Positions 49,262 to 60,022 of a DNA stretch of 64,000 nucleotides are shown here, piece after piece (the first letter of the stretch is position 1; each line of letters opens with the position of its first letter). The DNA is from Arenicola marina (lineage: Eukaryota > Annelida > Polychaeta > Arenicolidae), in assembly GCA_964019135.1 (NCBI GenBank), contig OZ025264.1:36789994-36853993 (forward strand). The letters run 5' to 3'. The notes under the pieces are model-generated. The model did not search any database, was not told where the DNA came from, and was given only the letters and a program-made list of their open reading frames with translations. The translations under genes were made by a program, and so were the position numbers.

Positions 49262-49725
49262 CGATGGTGTGGCCATCGGTACATGTGTAGGCCATAGACT
49301 GTATCCTGGTTTGTGTGGCCATCGGTACATGTGTAGGCCATAGACTGTATCCTGGTTTGTGTGGCCATCGGTACATGTGTAGGCCATAGACTGTATCCTG
49401 GTTTGTGTGGCCATCGGCACATGTGTAGGCCATAGACTGTATCCTGGTTTGTGTGGCCATCGGTACATGTGTAGGCCATAGACTGTATCCTGGTTTGTGT
49501 GGCCATCGGTACATGTGTAGGCCATAGACTGTATCCTGGTTTGTGTGGCCATCGGTACATGTGTAGGCCATAGACTGTATCCTGGTTTGTGTGGCCATCG
49601 GTACATGTGTAGGCCATAGACTGTATCCTTGTTTGTGTGGCCATCGGTACATGTGTAGGCCATAGACTGTATCCTGGTTTGTGTGGCCATCGGTACATGT
49701 CTAGGCCATAGACTGTATCCTTGTT
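49262..49725 (+). repeat. 46-bp minisatellite, 10 units
   Basis: Ten almost identical units with CCATCGGTACATGTGTAGGC and CATAGACTGTATCCTGGTTT. All three minus-strand frames are open across it (133-175 codons) because the unit lacks stops on that strand and 46 is not a multiple of 3. No gene is implied. Confidence 0.97.
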
Positions 49726-49734
49726 TCAATCAGT

Positions 49735-50850
49735 GTTTAGGCTGTCATTGCACAAACGGCGTTTGTTTAGCTTGTTTCTAATATTAATATATGGCTGTGC
49801 ACAAAATGTATCACAATATAAATATCATCATTTTTATTCTTTTCTTTTTATATTTACTTTTGTATTTACTGGCTAAGTAGAGCCAAACCCGTTCACAACG
49901 CTGTAAGTATACCCGCCTACATGCCCTTGATTAACCTTAAAGCGGGTGTCAAACCTAATCTACTCGCGATGTGCACCGAAAGTTTACGTCTTTAAATTAA
50001 ATTGGCGAGGGTTAAGGTAAGCACCCCATAACAGCAAGGTACAAGAACTTTGTATTTGTGATTATTTTATGAAAGTATGCCCAATTACACACCTTCTGGT
50101 GAATTTTTAGGATGTTTTACCGTTCCCATCAAAAAAATATTCTCCATTTTCCAAGTACATGTATACCCCCATTCAACAAAATCACCAAAACTTTACACCT
50201 ACCACGAATGTGTAATTTTGCTACAATTCAGCTCAGTATTAAGTCAAACCTAATGCAATACAGGAATGATATTCAAAAATGTAAATAGTATCCCAAAAAA
50301 ATAACAGAATGGTAATAATAAAGTGCAATTATGCAAAGTTAAGACAGTTTTTGCCAAAATTCGAAATCACCATCTTCACAAAATTCGCTAAAATTTCATC
50401 AAAAATGAAAATCTTGACATCAAACCCCTTTTAAAAACTTCTAAAAACATCGTTCTTGTAATAAAAAAATAAAGGTAACCGTGCAAATTTCCCGAGAAAT
50501 AGGTCCTAAAGCTTGAAAATGTTATTTCACACATTTTTTTTGTCGCAGATGTTTGTCGATGTTTATGTTTGTCGATGTTTACCGAAAGCTTCATATACGA
50601 TGCTCTATTGATTTTACCTATGTAACCAATTCTATTGCTGTGTTTTATTCGTGCATTAAGACTGCGTCAAATCTCAGGGCAACAGCCCGCCGATGTTTGC
50701 CGATGTTTACCAAGGTCTGCTCAAAATCGCCGAGGCTCATTATGGATTGCTTACCTTAGCACTTCGTCTCCGCCGACTGGTAAGGAGAAAAATATTAAGG
50801 TAACCCGTAGGCTCTTCCACAGCCCCACCTCCGCTCGCTCCATGTGAGGC
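49735..50850. other. AT-rich intergenic, no gene recognised
   Basis: Poly-A/T tracts and short frames of 68-70 codons without family resemblance. GGCTAAGTAGAGCCAAACCC near 49,870 resembles the sequence next to the LINE tail at about 59,147. Words built on GATGTTTGTCGATGTTTA recur at 50,547-50,583 and 50,690-50,712. 50,799-50,872 is similar to the reverse complement of 54,705-54,780, so a dispersed repeat ends here. Confidence 0.45.
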
Positions 50851-50940
50851 TGTAAACGGCTAATCTAAGGTTGGCAGGGATTGGTCAACGCGCTCTGTCT
50901 GTTTCGAATATTCTCATTGGCTGTGCTAACTTTAGCTCAG

Positions 50941-51004
50941 CGGGTGCACCATGGCCGCCGTTGACAAAGTTTTGGAGAAAGTGAAAGAGTTTTGGCTGAA
51001 ATAA
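50941..51004 (+). CDS. 17-codon frame in strong Kozak context, unrecognised
   Basis: GCACCATGGCCGCC at 50,947-50,960 is a near-ideal animal start context. It opens a 17-codon frame (50,951-51,004, MAAVDKVLEKVKEFWLK) that stops at TAA. Two inverted CCAAT words (ATTGG near 50,880 and 50,916) lie just upstream. It could be a small peptide, an upstream ORF, or the decayed first exon of a gene; no splice donor interrupts it before the stop. I do not recognise the peptide. Confidence 0.25.
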
Positions 51005-51175
51005 GATTTAAACTTGCTCCTGAAATAGTTTCAACGCATATAAACGAAACAACCAGGAAAGAAAAGCAGACGCATGGCTATTTAGGAAAAAAATAATGTG
51101 ATTGTAGGCGGAAATACGTGGAAGAAACCTCCGATCGGGCGGACGTTTCGCGAAAATCGACTTGCCAGTTCAGCG

Positions 51176-51197
51176 GAGGGGGGGGGGGGGGGCGGGG
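51176..51197. repeat. G homopolymer tract
   Basis: About 15 G, one C and four more G, followed by GATCAGCTGATC, a 12-bp palindrome at 51,204-51,215. Confidence 0.9.
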
Positions 51198-51299
51198 TGC
51201 TGATCAGCTGATCCCTTCAGTGACCTCCCAAGAGAAATGACAGTAGTGTCACTGTCAATGCGGTTATACACCAGCGAAGAAATAAGCTGGCAGAAGCAA

Positions 51300-52575
51300 C
51301 ATCTATGCTGGAAATTGCAGGTAAATTTCAGTTATATTTAAATTCTTTATGTTTTCATTACATATGATTATGAGTAAGCTTTATTAGGTATACAGCTGCA
51401 ATTAACTTTGATTAATTTGTGCCAAATTTTGCATTTTAAATTAATCATGTTTTTTATGCAGCTGTAATATTAATGGTGTGTCAATATGAAAGGGCCAGCA
51501 TATGACTTTACCTCTCCCCACCAAGAAAATTATTGCAACAATTTAATAAGCTTATCTGTGTTTTTGTCTTTTAGATGCATGAAGAGCTATGCTGCAGATA
51601 TTTGCAGACCTCCAGACAATATTCATTTGCCAAATGCTATTGCGGCATTTAGAATAGGTGTGAATATTTATATATTACTGTTTTTTATTACTTGAAGGGT
51701 TTTAGCCTTAATTAATCATGTCAATTCCTTAATTCTTATCTAAATTCGGTAGTGTTATAATCTATTTCTGGTAAAGTCTCTGTGTAAGGACTTCATATGT
51801 ACATGACATGTACATATGCACATGAGTGAAGTGTATAGAACATGTTATTATTGTCATTTATGTGAAGTACAATTAAGCATGATTTGTAGGCAACTAACTG
51901 AGCAATATGACATATGAGCCACATGAGCAGATTATGGGTCTGTATGGTAAACTCAGATGATCAAGTATAAAGCAGCAAGTATTACTTTTTCACCTGGGTA
52001 ATTTACTTTGTCTAAGAGAATTGTGCATAGTTGTCTGCTCTACTTAGATACCTTTGTTTAATCATACACTGCACCTCCAAAACTCCCATGATGGGAGCTT
52101 GGCCCAGTACCTTATTATATATAATCATGTATCAAATTTATGATCAATCTGTCAAACCCCTAATATATAAAAGTTATTTTTATATTCACAGCATGTTGTC
52201 AAGAGGCTGGTTGAGGCACTGGACTATTGAACACATGGAGGAGAACTCATGTTAAACCTTTAGTGTTACTGTTTCGTGAGAGGTCAAACTGGCAAAAATG
52301 GTGCTTTGTCAAGACCAGGACACCACATCTGGAGCCATCACAGGATGCTGTTTTATGACTATCACAGTGAAGCACAGTTCGAATGCATGCTAATGCAAGA
52401 TTTTGATATGAAATAAGCCAGGGATTTTTCAGAATTATGAGCTTGGTCATTATGAAAACTTGGTAGCCAATGTTGATTTACATCAATGCTACCTAAGAAT
52501 AATTGGACGAAATGTATTTCATTCAGTTTCATGAAATAATACTAATTAATGCTTTCAATAAATGTGTTTGTCATT
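51300..52575 (+). ncRNA. Candidate spliced transcript (three exons), speculative
   Basis: A donor-like GCAG|GTAAAT near 51,320 and an acceptor TTTTTGTCTTTTAG ending at 51,574 bound one candidate junction. An 83-nt exon follows (51,575-51,657), then a donor at 51,658 (GTGTGAAT). An acceptor TTTTTATATTCACAG ends at 52,191, and AATAAA lies at 52,556-52,561 followed by TGTGTTTGTC. Joining these gives only a frame of about 33 codons from the ATG at 51,579 (begins MKSYAADICRPPDNIHLPNA), so it would be a noncoding or micropeptide transcript. All sites are inferred from sequence. Confidence 0.22.
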
Positions 52576-52599
52576 CTCCAATCAAATTCGGCTGAAGTT

Positions 52600-53730
52600 T
52601 TGTTAATATAATTTTTGTCTACACAGACACCTATAAATCCCCTAAACTCCTGAAACTTCAGGAGGAATTGCTGCAGCACAAAGTACCTTTCTAATTACCA
52701 GTATTCCCAAGGGAACAGATATATTCCATGTTATACGTGTGGAGCACACTTTTTTTGCTGCAAAACTGTCCAATAATGTTCTCAGGCAGTCACTTTTCTC
52801 ATTTTTATGTATATATGCAGCTACAATTATAACTGTTATAAAAAGATATTTATAATAGGTTTTATTTTATTATATGTTATACTCTTTGAAGCAAATACCA
52901 GTATTTAGTACTTAAAATCTCATATTGATGATTTATTTGATATTTGAGGCTTAAGTTAATGTCTGGTAGACTCTGAACTTAATTATTATGAATGTGTTTG
53001 ACCATGAAAGGTTAACTTCCTAGATTCATTTTCTAAGTGATGAGAAGCCTGCAGAAACATGTACAGAACTGTTAATGAACCTGTAATTTTAGCCGATATA
53101 GAACTATAATAGCTTTTTTCTCTAATCAAAACCTATAATTTTCACCAAATAACATAATACGAATTTCTATTTCAACAAAAGATAAAATCACCTAACAAAC
53201 AAAAGCTTTTCACTATAAGACGCAGCATGTGAGAGGAGTGATACAGTAAAATGTTCATTGATTACTTTTAAACAATTAAACGTAATAGCGTGCAATAAAA
53301 TATTATAACACAGGCTTATGATGATGCTTAATATGTGATAATACTTATAATGATACTTAATAAAAGTGAAATATTACTTTAATAGGTTGATGCAGGTAAT
53401 TTTATATTGATCTTTTTGACCTGAATATTGCTGAACAATCAAAGTTTACATGACAAATGTTTAAAAAAAAAAGTCAGGTGACCCATTATAGCTTTAAAAG
53501 GGGCATACCATTTAATTTCAGGAGGTAGGGTGGGGGGCATGGTTGTAAGCTTATCAGGCCTCCCTCTAAGCAGGGTGTATCCATGTGACCTTACAGACAG
53601 GTAAGGCTTTAGCAGGACAGATATTATTATGATATATATATTATACATGTATATATAGTGATGGAAGAAAATTTTCACCACATTAATTCCAACTCCCTTC
53701 CTTCAACTTCCAACAGGAAGATACTGCTAA
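52600..53730. other. AT-rich intergenic, no gene recognised
   Basis: A further acceptor-like TTTTTGTCTACACAG lies near 52,626, followed by a frame of about 22 codons. There is nothing around it that makes a gene. TA-rich microsatellite-like sequence at 53,630-53,660. Confidence 0.4.
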
Positions 53731-53733
53731 GAT

Positions 53734-53953
53734 CAGGGGCGGATCCAGAGGTGGGGTCAGTGGGGTTGCAACCCCCCCCCCGCTCCCTTGGGAACTTAAA
53801 CATACACTGTAAAAGTCGGGTTCTTCGAGTACCTCCCCCCCCCTTACAACGCGGTCGCAAGTTTTTAGAGAACCCCCCTCCCCTCCCTTACAACCCGGTC
53901 GCAAGTTTTTAGAGAGCAACCCTCCCCTTTCCAAATTCCTAGATCCACCCCTG
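53734..53953. mobile_element. Short hAT-like MITE
   Basis: Starts CAGGGGCGGATCCAG and ends with the diverged complement TAGATCCACCCCTG, 220 bp overall. The ends resemble those of hAT-type nonautonomous elements common in invertebrates. Inside, TTACAAC(G/C)CGGTCGCAAG and the following TTTTTAGAGA occur twice about 60 bp apart, with C-runs. Flanking 8-mers match only about 4 of 8, so the target duplication is decayed or absent. Confidence 0.6.
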
Positions 53954-54439
53954 ACTGATTTAATGCCGTTTTAATACCTTTGCAGTTAAATAGAGAGATC
54001 ACACCTTGAATGCTAAATTCACGGGCATCGTAAAGTGACAGAGGGAGGGGCGGGCGGTATTGGGCCGCATAGTCGCACCCCTAGTCCTGAAACGAGTCTC
54101 TCTGACTTGCAGGCCTCGCACGATACGGAGACGAGAGTGCCTGCCCCGGCGCGGTCCACAGCGGAATAACCAGGGGGGGTTATGCAACGGGGCTACCCCA
54201 TTTCCCCTCTTTCCGTCGCTTTACAGTGCCTATATAGCTGTAACTAGATTTTAGACATCTAAATTTTGGACATTAAACCTCGTTGCATCCAAAAATAGAT
54301 CGACTTCTAGATTTAAAGTTTAAAAGGAAACAAAACCATGGCCCCCTCTCGCCCTTGGGATCAAATAGCCCGTCCCTTAGGCTCAGCGACTTTCCGACAT
54401 ATTTTTGCCGAGTTGGTACCTGCGCAAGTAAACCACCGA

Positions 54440-54700
54440 TGAAGCCGACTGCAAAGTTTAAAACAATGGAGAAACTGTGTCTTGTCATGATCAAAAAGTT
54501 ATACCAAAACATCAAAACGGTCTTGTTTTACCTTTATCGTGTAGTGTAATGACGCATTATTGTGTTCTTACGCCATGCACCACACAGCTTTGCATGGGAA
54601 TGGTTATGTCGACCACTTGCTCTCGCCATATTGGTTGGTGAGATGCCGCGGAGGCTGATGGGATTTTTGTGACGTCACTGTACGGAATTCCGTACAGTGA
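54440..54700. repeat. Dispersed repeat, shared with 37,785-37,975
   Basis: Matching blocks are TTTACCTTTATC, TTAATGACGCA, CATGCACCACA, CCACTTGCTCTCGCCAT and CCGCGGAGG. The right end runs into a perfect 26-bp palindrome (54,675-54,700). Confidence 0.65.
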
Positions 54701-54702
54701 AT

Positions 54703-54975
54703 TTAGCCGTTTACAGACCCAATCTGAGTGAGCTGGCCACGCAGCGGGGGGCTGTGGAGGAGACTAGGTAACCCGCCACCATCAATTTCGAGCAGCGCGC
54801 CATTTTGCCGGGGCAAGTGGCGCAAGTGGCGCCGCCTTGCGTTATGACTGGAAGTTATCTCGCGGAAGGAACTCTTTACAGTAGAGGTACCCTTCATGCA
54901 AAACGCATGAAACGGGAGATCAGGGGCGCGATTTACGGATGAATTGCGGCAGTTCCAAGCCGCGCAGTAGACCAT
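54703..54975 (-). pseudogene. THAP-like zinc-finger N-terminal fragment
   Basis: The minus frame begins MVYCAAWNCRNSSVNRAPDL and continues PFHAF. This is how THAP (C2CH zinc finger) domains start: Met-Val, the first two cysteines four apart, then an FHxF motif about 20 residues later. After that the expected W, second C and H ligands are missing from this frame. A possible splice donor (GGTACCT) follows FHAFCMKG, so the true exon may end there. THAP domains occur in host DNA-binding proteins and in P-element-type transposases. The surrounding repeat copies (50.8 kb and 37.8 kb) favour a mobile-element origin. The remaining residues to the stop look like noncoding read-through. No partner exon was found in the window. 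Confidence 0.4.
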
Positions 54976-56650
54976 GATCTTAGTATTTCATAGAAAAATA
55001 GCATCCAAACATATTGATATATCTCTTGCAACAATGGTCTCCGTAATAAAAAACATGATTGGAGTTATAATCGCAGCTATTTATATTAGCGATGATCACG
55101 GGTTCTTGTTTTACTCACATAGTAGGCCTCATTTTTGGTTTAAATGTAATTAGAGTATCGCTTCCTGATTGGTCCATCGCGGACACACCCCCAAAAAGGG
55201 TTGCCGCCTGGTTAAGCGGCGAAATTGTGGCTGGCGGTCACTTCTAAATTTTATTGTCAGCTACAGACAGGACGCAAAATTCTGTAATTTGGGGGATAGA
55301 CACTATATTGGATATTATATGAATCGGTAAAACAATGTTAAGAGGCTAAGCCGGCTGCTTCCTTACAGTTAAATTACGGGGCCCTTTGGGGCTGATTGAT
55401 TGACAAGTTTTACCATCTTGCGAGTAAAGGCGCATGAAAATAAGGCAATCTAGCTTTTTTTGGGAGTAGAAAGTTCAAAGGTATAGACCACGGGGCGGGG
55501 GGGGGGGCAATACCCCATATTCAATCGTCTATGAAAGCACTTAAACATATCTGAAAATGACGAGTTACTACCCCCGTCAATAGACATGACGATCTCATGT
55601 TAGCAATGTAATAATAATAATTATAACCAGCAGACGCCCAGGCATATTGCACTGGGAATAAATTTTATCTGGCTTTAAAATCACAAATTCAGTTTTAGCG
55701 AGATTCAGGGCAAGCAAAGCAGTTTATTATTTGCCTTAGCTCAGATTTAATGTTTCGATAGTTTTATTTATTATGTCATTACAATTTTTTAAGGTGTATT
55801 TAAAAGCACGGGGCGAGGAGGTAGTGGTGATGCGGGGGGGGGGGGGGGCGCTGGAGATAATTTTCACTGTAAGGGGTCCAGTGTTTTGCCCTCATTACCT
55901 AACTATTTGTAGTGCCCCCCCCCCACCCCCATGATGTAAATCAGTGGTAAATAAACAGTGGTAAATAAACCAGCAAACACCATGAACATTGGCCTCCAAC
56001 GAAGCACATAAGCGAGTCTTTCCTTCGCTTGCGTGTTTAATTACGCTTCTCCTGCCCATAGCGGTTGGTCTGTGCAAGTTTCCATGTACTTGGATGACTC
56101 ACGGCAGGCAGCAGGTATCAGCAAGAGCCGAACACGGCACGCCGGGACCGCTCTGGGACGGCATGTCCCTTTGCGGTGGCTCCAAAAGTTTACACCCATA
56201 TGTCCTGCCCTGTCCCACCTAGCTCCCCAAGCTTCACGGCGCAGAGCGACTCTTTAGCCAATGCCCGTATGTTTGAGACCTCCCCCTCCCCTTCCTTCCC
56301 AGCACCATTAAGCCCCCCTAACGTCTCACTCCCTATCTTGTTCCTTCTCAGTCACCCCCCATACCCACCCTCACCCCGCATCGCTTGACCCGCCTCCCTC
56401 TCACCGCTCACTTCTCTTACACCACACCACATCCCGGGACACCACAGAACTCTGTCGCGGCACTGCTAATTATAACAAAGCATCGCGAAGCACACAAACA
56501 GATGACGTTTACCACTAAGTTGAAAACCTGTGCAAGGCTAAGAGACTCCATTTGGCACGCTGGTATGCAGACAAAAAAAATCTTGGATGATTCAAGGACT
56601 GATTCTTATTTATATTTTGACTTCTTTAGTTATGGCGGGAAAGAGCTCGA
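54976..56650. other. Gene-free stretch with G/C runs
   Basis: G tracts near 55,494-55,509 and 55,836-55,850 and a C tract at 55,915-55,930. Frames of 60-92 codons here show no family resemblance. CATATATTA-type AT-rich words are frequent. Confidence 0.4.
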
Positions 56651-56654
56651 TATG

Positions 56655-56775
56655 CAACTTTAATATTTGACGAGGTGACATCTCAGATCCTCCACATCCA
56701 CCATATAGGTGACTATTCACACCCTCTACACCCACCAGCGAGGTGACAATTCAGACCCTCCACAATTACCAGCGA
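56655..56775. repeat. Dispersed repeat, shared with 62,405-62,465
   Basis: TTAATATTTGACGAGGTGAC with TCCACATCCACC recurs at 62,408 as TTAATATTTGACAAGGTGAC with ATCCACATCCACCAGCGAGG. Internally CACCAGCGAGGTGACAATTC-type units repeat two or three times. Confidence 0.7.
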
Positions 56776-56789
56776 GGTGGTGACACCTT

Positions 56790-57530
56790 AAACCGCCCGC
56801 ACCGTCCCCATCGTATCGGCCGTCCCACCGTCTCCGCCGTCCCCACCATCTCTACAATCCATACCTTCTCACAATCCCCGCCGACCCCACCGTCCCCGCC
56901 GTCCACATGATCTCCACCGTCCCCACCAAGCCCGCCATCCCCACAATCCTACCGTCCCCACCATCCACACCGTCCGCACCATCCGCACCGTCCCCGCCGT
57001 CACTATAATCCCCACCGTCCCCACCATCCACACAATCCTACCGTCCCTACCATCCACACCGTCCCCGCCGCCCCTACTAACCACACCGTCACCACCATCC
57101 ACACCGTCTCCACCATCCACACCGTCCCCACCATCCCCGCCGTCACTATAATCCCCACCGTCCCCACCATCCACAAAATCCTACCGTCCCTACCATCCAC
57201 ACCGTCCCCGCCGCCCCTACTAACCACACCGTCACCACCATCCACACCGTCTCCACCATCCACACCGTCCCCACCATCCACACAATCCTACCGTCCCTAC
57301 CATCCACACCGTCCCCGCCGCCCCTACTAACCACACCGTCACCACCATCCACACCGTCTCCACCATCCACACCGTCCCCACCATCCACGCCCTCCCCGCC
57401 GTCCCTACCATCCTCACCGTCCCCACCATGCCCACGGTCCCCACAATCCTACCGTCCTCACCATTCACACTGTCCCCATCCTCCACACCGTCCTCACCGT
57501 CCCCACCGTCTTCACCATCCACAGCGCAAA
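56790..57530 (+). repeat. CCNCCRTCCACACCGT minisatellite
   Basis: Pyrimidine-rich array of short units (CCCACCATCCACACCGTCC and relatives, about 9/18 bp) with longer blocks repeating at roughly 107 and 143 bp (57,040-57,390). Minus-strand frames of 80-118 codons are Gly/Asp/Val/Trp repeats (GGDGVDGGDGV) that open because the unit lacks stops. No gene is implied. Confidence 0.9.
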
Positions 57531-57890
57531 ATAACTTCACTGTACGATATACATAATATTGGGAATAAATATATCTGATTTGGATCATTGGGCGTCTAAT
57601 TTTACTGCCAAGTTGTTTCTTAGTTAAAAGAAGATAATTTCTATTTTACTTTTCCCGCTAGAGGGCGAAACATTTTCCTATGAGGATTCCCATGTAAAAA
57701 ATCTCTATCTATACTATAGGGAAAATATAGCGCACATATATAGCCTGATCATGCACAAACGGCCCGGTCGAATGACATCTAAATCGCCACAAGTCTTCCA
57801 ATTGGACGTCTCACAGATACCAACAAGTCAAAACGACAATCAGACCTCCCAGTTTGTTTCCATGGCAACGGAACATTTGGGTCCATTATA
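57531..57890. other. Intergenic, no gene recognised
   Basis: Contains a CTCF-like CCGCTAGAGGGCGA at 57,655-57,668. The 82-codon frame at 57,751-57,999 continues into a dispersed repeat and is not recognised. Confidence 0.45.
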
Positions 57891-57899
57891 TACATACGG

Positions 57900-58565
57900 A
57901 GTTGGTCATATTTTAAAAAATCGTCAAAAATCAGAAACACATGTCAGAGCTGTGATCTGTATGCCAAATGGTGGGGGGCATTCAGCTTCAGAGATCTAGT
58001 AAAAAACTTATTAGTTCCTATATCACTTCGCCTGCGGAGTGCATTGCTCTACTCATCGGTCTTTGTGTCTCCGTAATGATGAACTAATGCAATTTGGTGT
58101 CATTTCGTCAAGCCATTGCTGAAGACCAGTCTCTCTACCACCTAGTTCTTTACTGTCATGCATTGACGCTGTAAACGTTTGCGTTTTTCTGCTTGGACGT
58201 TGTCGTGCGTCACGCCATGACATGGCTATGACGTCATGGCGTCCACAACTTACGAAGACTATTACTCAGCTATTATACGTGATGGCGACTTCCGGTTTGC
58301 TTGACGTTACAGGGGACAGCTATGGTCGTGTGTAACGTTTTGGCGCAGGGGATAAGTATGCGACAAAATGACTTCATTGCTAAAGTGCTCCTACAAAATG
58401 TTGGGTTTGCTTCATTTTAGATATTTTGGCAATACCTATCATCACCCGAGTTCATAAGTAGGTATACTGAAAAACGTAGAAGCCATCTTGAGCATTTTCC
58501 TGACCGTCAAGTGACGTCATGTTACGTCAGGACGAGGTGTTATTAATTAAAAGGTACAATTCATA
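57900..58565 (+). repeat. Dispersed repeat family X, copy B
   Basis: Homologous to 36,275-36,945 (shared blocks given there). It has the same order of CRE-like sites (58,200-58,240; 58,515-58,535). Confidence 0.85.
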
Positions 58566-58790
58566 GCGCCATTAATATGGAGTCAAAACAATCGCTCTTG
58601 ACTTCAAAAACGCATGTTTACTTAAGCTCTAATCTGGCAATAAATTGGCGGGCGGACGATGCGTCACGTGACATCACGATGACGTGATGGGCCTAAACCA
58701 CGGGTTAATCTCTAATTCCGTTCATATCGGTGAATACAGTATGCAATTGCTCAAAATGGAGAATGCGATGCGCACATTGCCCTAACCCTA
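58566..58790 (+). repeat. Dispersed repeat segment Y, copy B
   Basis: Contains ACAATCGCTCTTGACTT, TTACTTAAGCTC, GATGCGTCACGTGACATCAC, ACCACGGGTTAA and CAATTGCTCAAAA. It aligns throughout with 62,000-62,190. It directly follows copy B of X, defining an X-Y unit. Confidence 0.85.
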
Positions 58791-58804
58791 GCCTTGCTAT
58801 TGCT

Positions 58805-59120
58805 CTATCATCATATGTTATAGTGACTTCCGGTTAATTTGACGCTGTACGGTGTATCAAGTGACAACTTCTGCCCTGTGTAACTTTTTGGGCGAAGGGG
58901 ATAAGTATGCGGCAACGTCATAGCTAACGTCGTCCTGTCAAATGTTGGACTGGCTTCATTTTCCGCTACTTTGGTAATAGCTATTATCACCCGAATTCAT
59001 CAGTGGATATATTAAAGTAATAGATGCCATCTTGGTCACTTACCTGACCGTCAAATGACGTCATGTGACGTCACAATGACGTCTTATTAAATAAAAGATA
59101 AACTTCATAGCGTCATTTAA
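58805..59120 (+). repeat. Dispersed repeat family X, second tandem copy (C)
   Basis: Third copy of the right half of X: GGGGATAAGTATGCGGCAAC, GTCATAGCTAACGT, TTTGGTAATAGCTA, ATCACCCGA and CATAGCGTCATTTAA. It lies about 550 bp after copy B, so X-Y is tandemly duplicated. Its Y partner resumes at 62,000, after the LINE. Confidence 0.82.
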
Positions 59121-59311
59121 TTATTATTATTATTATTATTATTATTGGGGATATATAGCGCCAAATCCGTGAATCCGTTCAAAGACGCTGTACACGTTAC
59201 TGGTAATATTTGTTTTTCACCAACTTGTACCCCCTGGATTGTAACCTTCTCTAGCTGCTGCTACTACCGAGTATAAGAAACTCTGTCTTGCTCATTTATT
59301 TTAAGTTTGTT

Positions 59312-59835
59312 TTATAACATCCACTGCCTCACATCGCTGATGCACTCTTGGATGGTTGTCAGTGCAGAGTCCTGGTTTACCGAACCGTCGGGTCGGAATG
59401 CTAAGTACAGCTGATGGTCGTCGGCATAGCCATGAGCTTCTGGTAAATGTTGCCTGATAACTTGGAACAATGTTGCTGCATAGATCGTGAACAACACTGG
59501 TCCGAGGCAGGAACTCTGGGGGACGCCGTACTTCAGTAGAAACTTATCTAAGTTTTTCCAGATACTTGAATTTGCTGCGTGCGGTTATCTAAATATGAGG
59601 CGAACCATCTAAGAGCCGCATCCGTAACCCCGGCCTCAAACTCCATTGTTTCCATCATGATGGTATGATCAATGGTGTCAAACGCTGCGCTGAGGTCCAG
59701 CATTACCAGCAGTGTAACGCACTGGTGATCCATATTTAGCAGCAGATCAGACTGGAATTTGACGAATGTTGTCTCTGTGCTGTGGAAGGTTCTGTAGGCT
59801 GACTGGTGTGCAGGTAGTGGATGATTCTGTTCCAA
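59312..59835 (-). pseudogene. LINE reverse transcriptase core, frameshifted
   Basis: Two minus frames carry RT motifs in order. First comes LLVMLDLSAAFDTIDH (59,660-59,711), the first catalytic Asp of the palm, then WFASYLDNRTQQIQVSG. After a frame change come GVPQSSCLGPVLFTIYA (about 59,474-59,525) and HGYADDHQLYL. The YADD catalytic pair is at 59,417-59,428. The frame stops soon after DVRQWML. In a live element this enzyme would copy its RNA at the nicked target; the frameshift means this copy cannot encode it. Confidence 0.88.
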
Positions 59836-60022
59836 GTGATCTGTCAGTTGTTTTACGGATGCCCGTTCAACCAGCTTGGATACAAAAGTTGCTTACTGAC
59901 CGAAAATTATTGGACCTAATCCTGGTTTTTTTAAAGAGTGGTGTCACTATCGCATTTTTCCACTCGCTAGAGAAGTAGCCAAGCTTTAGCGATGCGTTAA
60001 CCAGCAGAGTCAATACAGGTAA

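Noticed and set aside
49202..49729. 150-175-residue Trp/His repeat proteins
   Set aside because: Same reason: 46-bp unit without minus-strand stops, open in all three frames.
56869..57588. Gly/Asp-rich repeat proteins on the minus strand
   Set aside because: Low-complexity minisatellite read in several frames; no anchoring unique sequence.
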